Below are positions 7,702 through 15,883 of a stretch of DNA of 52,602 nucleotides, piece by piece (within the stretch, counting starts at the first letter, position 1; each line of letters starts with the position of its first letter). The position numbers and the translations under genes were made by a program. Origin of the DNA: DASTBU01 sp035711845 (lineage in GTDB: Bacteria; Acidobacteriota; Vicinamibacteria; Vicinamibacterales; 2-12-FULL-66-21). Where the stretch lies: the NCBI GenBank assembly GCA_035711845.1, contig DASTBU010000185.1, positions 1 through 52,602 of the forward strand, written 5' to 3'. The notes under the pieces are model-generated. The model did not search any database. It was not told the DNA's origin and saw only the letters and a program-made list of their open reading frames with translations.

Positions 7702-7769
7702 CTTTCAGCTCTCAGCTTTCAGCTCCAGCCAGCGGCTGACAGCTGAACGCGAGCTGACAGCCGATAGCT
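7700..7769 (+). repeat. AGCT heptamer array between rpmF and plsX
   Basis: AGCT at 7700, 7707, 7714, 7721 (exact 7-nt steps), then 7741, 7752 and 7766. The first copy overlaps the rpmF TAG stop. The left half reads AGCTTTC/AGCTCTC and the right half GCTGACAGCTGA, so the halves are imperfect reverse complements. TGA at 7737, 7744 and 7769 covers all three frames. The last AGCT ends 5 nt before the plsX ATG; no Shine-Dalgarno is present. Confidence 0.88.
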
Positions 7770-7774
7770 GATCC

Positions 7775-8788
7775 ATGCGCATCGCCATCGACGCGATGGG
7801 CGGCGATCAGGCGCCGGGCAGTATCGTCGCCGGCGCAGTCGTCGCGGCACGCCATCTGCAGTGTGGGCTCCTGCTCGTCGGCGCGCGGGACGCCATCGAG
7901 CGGGAGCTGGCCCGCCATTCGGCCGACGGCGCGGACATCGAGATCCTCGACGCGCCGGATGTCATCCACATGGAGGAGTCGGCGGCTGCGGCCTTGCGAC
8001 GAAAGCCGGGCGCCTCGATCCGCGTCGCCGCAGACGCCGTTCGCAGCGGTGCGGCCTCGGCGCTTTTCAGCGCCGGCCATACGGGCGCGTCCGTGATGGC
8101 GGCGCATGCAGCTTTCGGACGGCTGCCGGGAGTCGAGCGTCCTGCCCTCGCGACCATCATTCCGACCCGCCGTTCGCCGGTCGTCCTGCTCGATGCGGGC
8201 GCGACCGTGGAATGCCGGCCGCAGCACCTCGTGCAGTTTGCGGTGATGGGCTCGGCGTACGCCCGCCTGGCGCTCAACTGCCAGACCCCCAGAGTGGGGC
8301 TGCTGTCCGTGGGCGTGGAGGAGAGCAAGGGGAACGAACTGACGCGCGACGCGCATCAGTTGCTCAAGTCGGCGGCCGTGCACTTCGTCGGCAATGTCGA
8401 AGGCCCCGACGTGTTCGGCGGTGAGGTGGATGTGATTGTGTGCGACGGCTTCACGGGCAACGTCACCCTGAAGATCAGCGAGGGTCTCGTCGACATGGTG
8501 GAGACGCTGCTGCACGACGAGCTGTCGTCGACCTTCGGCAGTCGTGTTGGCGACGTGCTGTCCCGCCGGGCGTTCCGCCGATTTCGCAAGCGCGTGGATT
8601 ATTCGGAGTACGGCGGCGCCCCCCTCGTCGGCCTCAACGGTCTCTGCGTCGTCGGACACGGCCGGTCCTCGTCAAAGGCCGTACGCAACGCCGTCGTCAT
8701 GGCGGCGCGGTTCGTGACCGACGGTCTGATCCCACGGCTCGCGCAGGACGTGGCGCTTTCCGGTGCCGGCAGCCGCACCATCAGTTGA
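7775..8788 (+). CDS. plsX: Phosphate acyltransferase PlsX
   Basis: A 337-residue protein starting MRIAIDAMGGDQAPGSIVAG, the PlsX signature. Further motifs are SAGHTGASVMAAH, DAGATVECRPQHLVQFAVMG, LLSVGVEESKGN and CDGFTGNVTLKISEG. PlsX converts acyl-ACP and phosphate to acyl phosphate, the donor for PlsY in phospholipid synthesis. It normally precedes fabH; here fabD follows directly 16 nt later. Confidence 0.96.
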   Translation: MRIAIDAMGGDQAPGSIVAGAVVAARHLQCGLLLVGARDAIERELARHSADGADIEILDAPDVIHMEESAAAALRRKPGASIRVAADAVRSGAASALFSAGHTGASVMAAHAAFGRLPGVERPALATIIPTRRSPVVLLDAGATVECRPQHLVQFAVMGSAYARLALNCQTPRVGLLSVGVEESKGNELTRDAHQLLKSAAVHFVGNVEGPDVFGGEVDVIVCDGFTGNVTLKISEGLVDMVETLLHDELSSTFGSRVGDVLSRRAFRRFRKRVDYSEYGGAPLVGLNGLCVVGHGRSSSKAVRNAVVMAARFVTDGLIPRLAQDVALSGAGSRTIS

Positions 8789-8803
8789 TTCCCTGACACA
8801 CGC

Positions 8804-9730
8804 ATGATCGCTTTCGTATTCCCTGGACAAGGTGCGCAGAAGGTCGGCATGGGGCGGGCGCTCGCCGAAGCGTTTCCAGTCTGCCGACAGGCGTTCGACG
8901 AGGCGGACCTCGCGCTGGGCGAGCCCTTGAGCCGCTTGTGCTTCGAAGGGCCGGAAGAGCGGTTGCTCCTCACCGAGAACGCGCAGCCGGCGATCCTGGC
9001 CGTGAGCGTCGCAGCGTGCCGGCTGGCGGAAGAGTACGACATGCGCGCCGCGTGGGCGGCCGGCCACAGCCTGGGCGAGTACTCGGCACATGTTGCGGCG
9101 GGTACGTTATCCTTCGCGGATGCCTTGCGGACCGTGAGGCGCAGAGGGCAGTACATGCAGCAGGCAGTGCCCCTCGGCGAGGGTGCGATGGCCGCGATCC
9201 TGGGGCTCGAACTCGACGCCGTTGCCGCCGCGTGCGCCGAAGCTGTCGCCGGAACCGCTGGCCGGGTTGCCGCGCCGGCGAACATCAACGCGCCCGGGCA
9301 GATCGTCATTGCGGGCCACGTGGACGCCGTTCGGCGTGCGGGCGAACTCGCGAAGGCGAAGGGGGCCAGACGGGTGATTCCGCTGGCGGTCAGCGCCCCA
9401 TTTCACTGCGCGCTGATGAGGCCGGCCGAAGAACGACTCGCGCCGGAGTTGCGGGCCGTCGCTGCCAGCGATCCCCGCATTCCGGTCGTGGCGAACGTGG
9501 ATGCCGAGCCGAAGCGAACCGCCGCCGATGCCATCGAGGCGCTCATCGCACAGGTTTCGGCTCCCGTGCGCTGGGAGGACGTGGTGCGGCGGCTGATCGC
9601 TGAGGGGGTCACGAAGTTCGTGGAACTGGGTCCGGGCACCGTGCTCGCCGGCCTGATTCGAAAGGTCGACCGGACGGTCGGCGTTGTCAGCCTGGAGGAC
9701 CCGGATGGCGTCGCGGCGCTCGCGTGCTGA
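8804..9730 (+). CDS. fabD: Malonyl-CoA:ACP transacylase FabD
   Basis: A 308-residue protein of family length. FVFPGQGAQKVGMG opens the protein; the nucleophile elbow GHSLGEYSA places the catalytic Ser at about residue 89; the partner His is in SAPFHCALM; and ELGPGTVLAGLIRK lies near the C-terminus. It loads malonate onto AcpP (10.7 kb) for chain extension. Part of the plsX-fabD-fabG-acpP-fabF run on one strand. Confidence 0.96.
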   Translation: MIAFVFPGQGAQKVGMGRALAEAFPVCRQAFDEADLALGEPLSRLCFEGPEERLLLTENAQPAILAVSVAACRLAEEYDMRAAWAAGHSLGEYSAHVAAGTLSFADALRTVRRRGQYMQQAVPLGEGAMAAILGLELDAVAAACAEAVAGTAGRVAAPANINAPGQIVIAGHVDAVRRAGELAKAKGARRVIPLAVSAPFHCALMRPAEERLAPELRAVAASDPRIPVVANVDAEPKRTAADAIEALIAQVSAPVRWEDVVRRLIAEGVTKFVELGPGTVLAGLIRKVDRTVGVVSLEDPDGVAALAC

Positions 9731-9766
9731 GTCCCGAACGCTGATGGTGTGCAGCAGAACGCAGCT

Positions 9767-10507
9767 ATGATTGATCTGTCGGGCCGCATCGCGCTCGTGA
9801 CGGGCGCTTCGCGTGGAATTGGACGAGGAATCGCCATGCGGCTCGCGCAACAGGGGGCCCGAGTGCTTGCGGCCGCGCGGGCCGAGAATGCGCGGGCGAC
9901 GGTGGAGGAGATCGCGGCGGCTGGCGGCCAGGCAGAAGCTCTCTCCCTCGACGTCACGGATGCGCCGGGCGCCGGGGCGGCGGTCGCGGGCCTCGTGGAG
10001 CGCCACGGGCGGATCGATATCCTGGTCAACAACGCAGGAATCACGCGGGACCAGCTGCTGCTGCGGCTGAAGCGGGAAGACTGGGATGCGGTGATTCAGA
10101 CGAACCTGACGGCTGCCTTCACCATGACACAGGCGGTGCTGAAGCCGATGATCCGCCAGCGAGCCGGCCGGATTGTCTGCATCAGCTCGGTTGTCGGACA
10201 GAGCGGCAACGCGGGCCAGGCGAACTATGCCGCCTCGAAGGCCGGCCTCATCGGCTTCGCCAAGGCCGTGGCGCTCGAAGTGGCCTCGCGCGGCATCACC
10301 GTCAACGTGGTGGCGCCCGGGATGATCGAGACGGACATGACGCGGGGGATCACGGAGGAGGCGCGCGAGGGCTGGGAATCGAGGATCCCGCTGAAGCGGC
10401 TCGGCACGCCCGATGACGTGGCCGCGGCCGTCTGTTTTCTCGCCTCCGACGAGGCATCGTATATTACCGGACAGGTTCTCGCGGTCAATGGAGGGATGTA
10501 TCTCTGA
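9767..10507 (+). CDS. fabG: 3-oxoacyl-ACP reductase FabG
   Basis: A 246-residue short-chain dehydrogenase. The NADP-binding TGASRGIGRGIA is near the N-terminus, NNAGITRD follows, and the catalytic Ser-Tyr-Lys lies in ISSVVGQSGNAGQANYAASK. The ending ITGQVLAVNGGMYL is typical of FabG. It reduces 3-oxoacyl-ACP in each elongation cycle. An upstream GTG (9749) would add six residues; ATG 9767 starts the family consensus MIDLSGRIALVTG. The octamer array that follows starts within its TGA stop. Confidence 0.95.
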   Translation: MIDLSGRIALVTGASRGIGRGIAMRLAQQGARVLAAARAENARATVEEIAAAGGQAEALSLDVTDAPGAGAAVAGLVERHGRIDILVNNAGITRDQLLLRLKREDWDAVIQTNLTAAFTMTQAVLKPMIRQRAGRIVCISSVVGQSGNAGQANYAASKAGLIGFAKAVALEVASRGITVNVVAPGMIETDMTRGITEEAREGWESRIPLKRLGTPDDVAAAVCFLASDEASYITGQVLAVNGGMYL

Positions 10508-10640
10508 TCGAGCGATCGGATGATCGGGTGATCGAGCGATGTCGATCGGGTGATCGGGCGATCGGGTGATCGAGCGATGGGGAATCGGGTGATCGGGCGA
10601 TAGCGATCGAGCGATCGAACATCGCGCGATCGCCGATCGA
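10506..10640 (+). repeat. GATCG octamer array between fabG and acpP
   Basis: GATC/GATG/GATA words at mostly 8-nt steps: 10506, 10514, 10522, 10530, 10538, then 10544, 10552, 10560, 10568, 10576, 10591, 10599, 10605 and 10613, with further copies near 10628 and 10635. The unit is about GATCGGGT or GATCGAGC and the core is self-complementary. The first copy overlaps the fabG TGA. After 10640 it decays into GCGAGCGA-type sequence until about 10670. The acpP Shine-Dalgarno (GGAGG) is intact beyond it. Confidence 0.92.
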
Positions 10641-10742
10641 GCGAGCGAGCAAAGCGAGCGAGTGAGCGCGGGCTGCGGATTGCGGGCCGCGAGAGAGCGT
10701 GTGAGACGCGGGCGCCTGAACGTCCGCGAAATGGAGGGCTGA

Positions 10743-10982
10743 ATGGCCGTCGCTGACAAAGTGAAGAGCATCATCGTGGAGCAGCTGGGTGTCGACGAGG
10801 AAGAGGTGACCCCGGATGCGTCGTTCGTGGACGATCTGGGCGCCGATTCGCTGGACACCGTCGAACTCGTCATGGCGTTCGAAGAGGAGTTCGGCATCGA
10901 GATTCCCGACGAGGATGCCGAGAAAATCACCCGGGTCAAGGAAGCCATCGAGTACATCGAGTCGCACAGCAAGAAGAAGTAG
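10743..10982 (+). CDS. acpP: Acyl carrier protein AcpP
   Basis: A 79-residue acidic four-helix protein. The GADSLDTVELVMAFEEEFGI stretch contains Ser36, the 4'-phosphopantetheine attachment site. Length and sequence are those of the fatty-acid-synthesis ACP. ATG preceded by GGAGG at about 8 nt. It carries growing acyl chains for FabD, FabG and FabF, all encoded beside it. Confidence 0.98.
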   Translation: MAVADKVKSIIVEQLGVDEEEVTPDASFVDDLGADSLDTVELVMAFEEEFGIEIPDEDAEKITRVKEAIEYIESHSKKK

Positions 10983-10997
10983 CGCAGAGGAGGCTGT

Positions 10998-12239
10998 TTG
11001 AACAGGCGAGTCGTGGTCACGGGCGTCGGCCTCGTGTCGCCGCTCGGGATAGGCACCGAGGCGAACTGGGACGCCCTCTGCGCGGGGTGCAGCGGCATCG
11101 GACCGATTACCAAGTTCGATGCGTCGCAGTTTTCCGCCCGGATTGCCGGGGAAGTCAGGGGGTTCGATCCCCTGAGATTTCTCGAGAAGAAGGACGTCAA
11201 GAAGATGGACGTCTTCATCCAGTACGCGATTGCGGCCTCACAGTTCGCGATGGATGACGCGGCGCTCTCGGTGACCGAGAATATCGCCACACGTGTCGGC
11301 GTGTTCATCGCATCCGGCATCGGTGGATTCTCGACGATCGAGCGCGAGCACAAGGCGCTGCTGGAGGGCGGTCCCCGGCGTATTTCCCCTTTCTTTATTC
11401 CGGCCTCAATCATCAATCTGGCTGCCGGTCAGGTGTCCATTCGCTTCAGCGCCAAGGGCCCCAACTCCGCCACGTGCACGGCCTGTTCGGCATCTGCCCA
11501 TGCGATCGGCGATGCGTTCGAGATCATCCGCCGCAACGATGCGGACGTGATGATCGCCGGCGGTTCGGAGGCCGCCATCACGCCCATGGGGGTGGGCGGC
11601 TTCGCCGCCATGCGGGCCCTGTCGACTCGCAACGACGAACCGAGCCGTGCGAGCCGGCCCTTCGACAAGGACCGCGACGGCTTCATCATGGGGGAAGGCG
11701 CCGGCGTCGTCATTCTCGAGGAGCTCGGCTTCGCGACCGAACGCGGCGCGACGATCTACGCGGAGCTCGTCGGCTACGGCATGTCGGCCGACGCGTTTCA
11801 TATCACGGCGCCCTCCGAAGACGGTGACGGAGGGATGCGCGTCATGCGGAAGGCGATCGAACAGGCAGGCATCCGGCCGGATCAGGTCGATTACATCAAC
11901 GCCCATGGCACGTCCACACCGTACAACGACAAGCTGGAAACGCTCGCTATCAAGCGGGTGTTCGGCGATCACGCGCGCAAGCTCGCCATCTCGTCCACGA
12001 AGTCGATGACCGGCCACTTGCTCGGCGCGGCCGGTGGCCTGGAAGCCGTGATCGCCGCGCTGGTCGTGAAGCACCAGGTCATCCCGCCGACGATCAACTA
12101 CGAAACCCCCGATCCGGAATGCGACCTCGACTACGTGCCGAACGTGAAGCGCGCCGCGAGGGTCGACTACGTCCTGTCGAACTCGTTCGGTTTCGGCGGC
12201 ACGAACGCGGCGTTGTTGTTCAAGAGGTATGAAGAATAG
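10998..12239 (+). CDS. fabF: 3-oxoacyl-ACP synthase II FabF
   Basis: A 413-residue KAS II. The catalytic triad is visible: Cys in ATCTACSASAHAIGDA, His in NAHGTSTPYND, and His in KSMTGHLLGAAGG. The opening RRVVVTGVGLVSPLG and the end NSFGFGGTNAALLF are typical. It condenses malonyl-ACP with acyl-ACP. The start is TTG, supported by GAGGAGG about 6 nt upstream. With no fabH in the cluster, initiation of synthesis must be encoded elsewhere. The AGCT array starts within its stop codon. Confidence 0.96.
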   Translation: MNRRVVVTGVGLVSPLGIGTEANWDALCAGCSGIGPITKFDASQFSARIAGEVRGFDPLRFLEKKDVKKMDVFIQYAIAASQFAMDDAALSVTENIATRVGVFIASGIGGFSTIEREHKALLEGGPRRISPFFIPASIINLAAGQVSIRFSAKGPNSATCTACSASAHAIGDAFEIIRRNDADVMIAGGSEAAITPMGVGGFAAMRALSTRNDEPSRASRPFDKDRDGFIMGEGAGVVILEELGFATERGATIYAELVGYGMSADAFHITAPSEDGDGGMRVMRKAIEQAGIRPDQVDYINAHGTSTPYNDKLETLAIKRVFGDHARKLAISSTKSMTGHLLGAAGGLEAVIAALVVKHQVIPPTINYETPDPECDLDYVPNVKRAARVDYVLSNSFGFGGTNAALLFKRYEE

Positions 12240-12304
12240 CGAACAGCTTCCAGCTCCCAGCTGGTAGCGGACAGCTGGACGCTGGTAGCTGAGAGCTGGC
12301 AGCT
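12238..12304 (+). repeat. Ten-unit AGCT heptamer array between fabF and etfB
   Basis: Ten units in perfect 7-nt register at 12238 (AGCG, inside the fabF TAG), 12245, 12252, 12259, 12266 (AGCG), 12273, 12280 (CGCT), 12287, 12294 and 12301. The array fills the whole spacer and ends 6 nt before the etfB ATG, with no Shine-Dalgarno. Stops occur in all three frames (TAG 12237, TAG 12265, TGA 12290). Confidence 0.93.
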
Positions 12305-12310
12305 TTTATC

Positions 12311-13072
12311 ATGAAGATTGCCGTTTGCATCAAACAGGTCGTCACACGCGAGTGGCAGCTGCGCGTGAACGAGAGCGGGACATGGATCCGCGACAACGAC
12401 GCGAGCTTCGAGCTGAACGAGCCCGATGCGTACGCGCTCGAGGAGGCGCTGCGCCTCAAGGAGCAGCACGGGGGCGAGGTGGTCGTCTGTTCGGCCGGAC
12501 CGGCGCGTGCCAGCCAGGTCGTCCGCGAAGCGCTGGCCCGCGGCGCCGACCGTGCCGTTCATGTGGAGTCCGATGCGCTGGCAACCGCCGACGCCTTCAC
12601 GATCGCTGAGGTCCTGGCCGCGGCCGTTCGCGAAGAAAAGTTCGATCTCGTCCTGACGGGACTGCAGTCCGACGACCAGGGATTCGGCCAGGTCGGCGTC
12701 GTGCTGGCCGAGAAGCTCGGCATGCCCCACGCCACGATCATCATGGAAGTGCACGTGGCCGACGGAGGCCTGCGCGTCAAGCGCGAGCTCGAGGGCGGGT
12801 GGTTCCAGTGGATGAACCTGCCGCTTCCGGCCCTGCTGACGATTCAAAGCGGCATCAACCAGCTCCGCTACGCCACGCTGAAGGGCATCATGACGGCCAA
12901 GAAGAAGGAGATCCGCAAGGTGGCACCCCAGGCCGCCAGCGAGCCGAGCCAGCGCATCCTCCGCGTGTACTTCCCCGAGAAGGGCAAGAAGACGCAGATG
13001 ATCTCCGGTTCCGCCGGCGACGCCGCGAAGGAACTGATTACGAAACTGCGCGACGACGCACGTGCGATTTGA
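12311..13072 (+). CDS. etfB: Electron transfer flavoprotein beta subunit
   Basis: A 253-residue EtfB/FixA protein. It begins MKIAVCIKQVVTRE, contains LNEPDAYALEEALRLKE, and has the AMP/FAD-binding LTGLQSDDQGFGQVGVVLAE and the signature VKRELEGGWFQ. EtfB pairs with EtfA (42 nt downstream) to take electrons from acyl-CoA and other dehydrogenases and pass them to ETF:quinone oxidoreductase, encoded third in this run. Confidence 0.95.
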   Translation: MKIAVCIKQVVTREWQLRVNESGTWIRDNDASFELNEPDAYALEEALRLKEQHGGEVVVCSAGPARASQVVREALARGADRAVHVESDALATADAFTIAEVLAAAVREEKFDLVLTGLQSDDQGFGQVGVVLAEKLGMPHATIIMEVHVADGGLRVKRELEGGWFQWMNLPLPALLTIQSGINQLRYATLKGIMTAKKKEIRKVAPQAASEPSQRILRVYFPEKGKKTQMISGSAGDAAKELITKLRDDARAI

Positions 13073-13114
13073 ACACGTCAGCTTCCGTCCTTCAGTCTTG
13101 CCAATGGTCCACCT

Positions 13115-14074
13115 ATGATTCTCGTCATTGCCGAACAGCGCGACGGCCAGCTCAATCGCGCGACCTGGGAGACCGTCGCCGCCGCACAGCAGGCCGGAGG
13201 ACCCGTGAAAGTCGTGGTCCTCGGATCGGGTGTGGAGTCGGTGGCGACCGACGTGGCGGCCGCCGACGCCGCGGAAGTGATCGTGGTGGACGCTGCGCCG
13301 CTCGGCCAATACACCGCTGATGGCTACGTGCAGGCGCTGGCAGCGCTGATCCAGCAGGAAAACCCGGCGCTGGTCTTCCTGCCGCATACGTACCAGACCC
13401 GCGATTTCGCGCCGGCGCTCGCCGCACGGTTGGGACGCGCGCTCGTCACGGATGCGACGGCCGTACGAAAGCAGGACGATGGGTTCGTGTATACCCGGCC
13501 GGTGTTTCAGGGCAAGCTCGGCGCCGACGTCGCGGCCAACGGACCCACGCCGCACCTGGTGACGTTCCAGATTGGCTCGTATCGCGCGGACGCGGCGGCC
13601 AGAGGCGCCAGCCCGGCCGCCGTGCGGAGAGCCGACATCGCCATCGATGCGGGCGCGATCCGCCAGAAGCCCGAGGCCCCGTTCAAGGAGGCCAAACAGG
13701 CCGTCGACCTTTCGCAGGCCGAGCGCATTGTCGCTGTCGGGCGCGGCATCAAGAGCCAGGACAACCTCAAGCTGGCCGAGCAGCTCGCTCAGGCGCTGGG
13801 TGCGGAGATCGCAGCGTCCCGGCCGATCTGTGACGCCGGCTGGTTGCCGATGGATCGGCAGATTGGCAGTTCGGGTCAGACCGTGGCGCCGAAGCTCTAT
13901 ATCGCGCTCGGCATCTCCGGCGCCATCCAGCATCTCGTCGGCATGAAAGGGTCGCGGACCATCGTCGCGATCAACAAGGACGCCGAGGCGCCCATTTTCG
14001 AGATCGCCGATTACGGCATCGCCGGGGATCTGTTCGAGATCGTGCCCGCGATGATCGCCGAGCTGCAGAAGTAG
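13115..14074 (+). CDS. etfA: Electron transfer flavoprotein alpha subunit
   Basis: A 319-residue EtfA/FixB protein. The N-terminal domain opens MILVIAEQRDGQLNRATWET. The FAD-binding C-terminal domain includes SRPICDAGWLPMDRQIGSSG, YIALGISGAIQHLVGMK and IVAINKDAEAPIFEIADYGI, the classic EtfA signatures. It binds FAD and forms the heterodimer with EtfB. Placed between etfB and the quinone oxidoreductase gene. Confidence 0.96.
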   Translation: MILVIAEQRDGQLNRATWETVAAAQQAGGPVKVVVLGSGVESVATDVAAADAAEVIVVDAAPLGQYTADGYVQALAALIQQENPALVFLPHTYQTRDFAPALAARLGRALVTDATAVRKQDDGFVYTRPVFQGKLGADVAANGPTPHLVTFQIGSYRADAAARGASPAAVRRADIAIDAGAIRQKPEAPFKEAKQAVDLSQAERIVAVGRGIKSQDNLKLAEQLAQALGAEIAASRPICDAGWLPMDRQIGSSGQTVAPKLYIALGISGAIQHLVGMKGSRTIVAINKDAEAPIFEIADYGIAGDLFEIVPAMIAELQK

Positions 14075-14124
14075 ACCCGGCTTTCCCCCTTCGCCCGAGG
14101 CCCCGGCGGCCGGCAGGAGCTTCA

Positions 14125-15789
14125 TTGGAACGCGAAACGCTCGAAGTTGACGTTCTAATCGTCGGCGGCGGTCCGGCCGGCATGTCCGCTGCGCTCCGTC
14201 TGAGCCAGCTGCAGAAGCAGAAGGGGGGCGAGGCGCTGGCCATTGCCGTGCTCGAGAAAGCGCGCGAGGTGGGCGCGCACATGCTCTCGGGCGCGGTGCT
14301 CGACCCGTCGGCGCTCCGATTGCTCGTCCCCGACTTTCAGGCCAGAGGGGCTCCGCTCGCCTCCGAGGTGCGCAAAGACGAGGTGTACTTCCTGACCAGA
14401 TCGTCGAAGCTCCGGTTCCCGATTACCCCGCCTCCACTCCAGAACCACGGCAACTACATCATCTCCCTGAACCGGTTCGTGAAATGGCTCGGAGGGCTCG
14501 TCGAGGCCGAAGGGACCGACGTCTTTACAGGGTTTTCGGCCTCCGAGGTCCTCTACGAGAACGACGGCGTCGTGGGCATCCGGACCGGAGACCGCGGCAT
14601 CGGGAAGCACGGCGAGAAGAAGAGCAACTTCGAGGCCGGCGTCGACATTCGCGCGAAGGTCACGATCCTCGCCGACGGCGTGCGCGGCAACCTCACGAAG
14701 GCAGTCGTGCGCCGGCTCGCCCTCGACGCGGGCCGCTCGCCTCAACTGTACGCCATCGGTATCAAGGAGCTCTGGGAGGTGCCGAAGGATCGGCTCGCCG
14801 CCGGCACCGTGCTGCACACCATGGGCTTCCCGCTGAGGATGGAGGAGTTCGGCGGAGGGTTCATCTATGCGATGCCGGACGGGGTGTTGTCGGTCGGCTT
14901 CGTGACGGGACTCGATTACCGCGATCCGATGTTCGATCCGCACGTCCGTTTTCAGCACTTCAAGCGCCATCCGCTTGTCGCTGCCGTGCTCGAGGGTGGC
15001 CAGATGGTCCGCTACGGAGCCAAGGCGCTACCCGAGGGCGGGTGGCACACGATCCCGCGCGTATACGCCGACGGCCTGCTGATTGCCGGGGATGCCGGCG
15101 GCTTTCTGAACTCGATGCGTTTGAAGGGCGTGCACCTTGCGATGCGGACGGGCATGCTCGCGGCTGAGACGGCATTCGAGGCGATTCGGGCCGGCGACAC
15201 GTCCGCGGCGCGCCTGCGTGCATACGAAGTGGCCATCGGCGCAAGCGACGTACGGCGGGAGCTGTATCCGGTCCGGAACGTTCACCAGAGCTTCAGCTAC
15301 GGGTTGCTACCCGGCCTGTTGTACTCGGGGCTCTCGCTCGTGAGCGGCGGATGGTGGATCCGCGACCCGATGCCGGCGCACGCCGGCTACGAAAGGGTCG
15401 CAAGGATCGCGGAGTACTACCGCGAGGGGCGTCCCGATCCCGACTCCACGGTGAACCCCGCGAAGATCGATCGCCGCCTGACCTTCGATCGGCTCACGAA
15501 CGTCCACTACTCGGGCACCCGCCACGCCGAGGATCAGCCGTCGCACCTGCTCGTGTACGACACCGATATCTGCCGCACCCGCTGCCGCGAGGAGTACGGC
15601 AACCCCTGCACGCGATTCTGCCCGGCCAACGTCTACGAGATGGTCGACGGCGGCGACGGCACCAAGCGGCTCCAGATCAATGCGTCGAACTGCGTCCACT
15701 GCAAGACCTGCGACATCATGGATCCCTACCAGATCATCGACTGGGTTCCGCCTGAGGGCGGCGGCGGGCCGCAGTACGAGGGAATGTGA
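14125..15789 (+). CDS. Electron transfer flavoprotein-ubiquinone oxidoreductase
   Basis: A 554-residue ETF-QO. FAD-binding DVLIVGGGPAGMSAAL is at the N-terminus, GDAGGFLNSMRLKGVHLAM contributes to FAD/quinone binding, and a C-terminal 4Fe-4S domain follows (CTRFCPANVYE, then NCVHCKTCDI). It moves electrons from the ETF into the membrane quinone pool, here presumably menaquinone made with UbiE. The start is TTG 14125 with CAGGAG about 6 nt upstream. With etfBA it forms a complete electron-transfer set. Confidence 0.95.
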   Translation: MERETLEVDVLIVGGGPAGMSAALRLSQLQKQKGGEALAIAVLEKAREVGAHMLSGAVLDPSALRLLVPDFQARGAPLASEVRKDEVYFLTRSSKLRFPITPPPLQNHGNYIISLNRFVKWLGGLVEAEGTDVFTGFSASEVLYENDGVVGIRTGDRGIGKHGEKKSNFEAGVDIRAKVTILADGVRGNLTKAVVRRLALDAGRSPQLYAIGIKELWEVPKDRLAAGTVLHTMGFPLRMEEFGGGFIYAMPDGVLSVGFVTGLDYRDPMFDPHVRFQHFKRHPLVAAVLEGGQMVRYGAKALPEGGWHTIPRVYADGLLIAGDAGGFLNSMRLKGVHLAMRTGMLAAETAFEAIRAGDTSAARLRAYEVAIGASDVRRELYPVRNVHQSFSYGLLPGLLYSGLSLVSGGWWIRDPMPAHAGYERVARIAEYYREGRPDPDSTVNPAKIDRRLTFDRLTNVHYSGTRHAEDQPSHLLVYDTDICRTRCREEYGNPCTRFCPANVYEMVDGGDGTKRLQINASNCVHCKTCDIMDPYQIIDWVPPEGGGGPQYEGM

Positions 15790-15794
15790 CAAGC

Positions 15795-15843
15795 TGAATG
15801 CTGAATGCTGAATGCTGAATGCTGAATGCTGAATGCTGAATGC
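15795..15843 (+). repeat. Seven perfect TGAATGC heptamers
   Basis: Seven identical copies of TGAATGC from 15795 to 15843, five bases after the ETF-QO stop. Each unit carries a TGA, and the 7-nt period puts one in every frame. The same unit forms the dnaJ-prmA spacer (33169-33196) on the other strand. Confidence 0.97.
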
Positions 15844-15883
15844 TGAGCCGGAGTAAGGGCGAAAGCTGAAGTTAGGATGAAGG

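Noticed and set aside
10506..10640. Replication origin suggested by the GATC cluster
   Set aside because: No DnaA-box cluster, AT-rich unwinding region or dnaA/dnaN neighbours; the cluster is one member of the spacer-array family.
9107..11416. 769-codon minus-strand frame opposite fabD-fabF
   Set aside because: It crosses the GATC array and three real genes, and its repeated segment is just the translated repeat.
15795..15843. CRISPR array
   Set aside because: The repeat has 7-nt units with no spacers, and there are no cas genes anywhere in the window.
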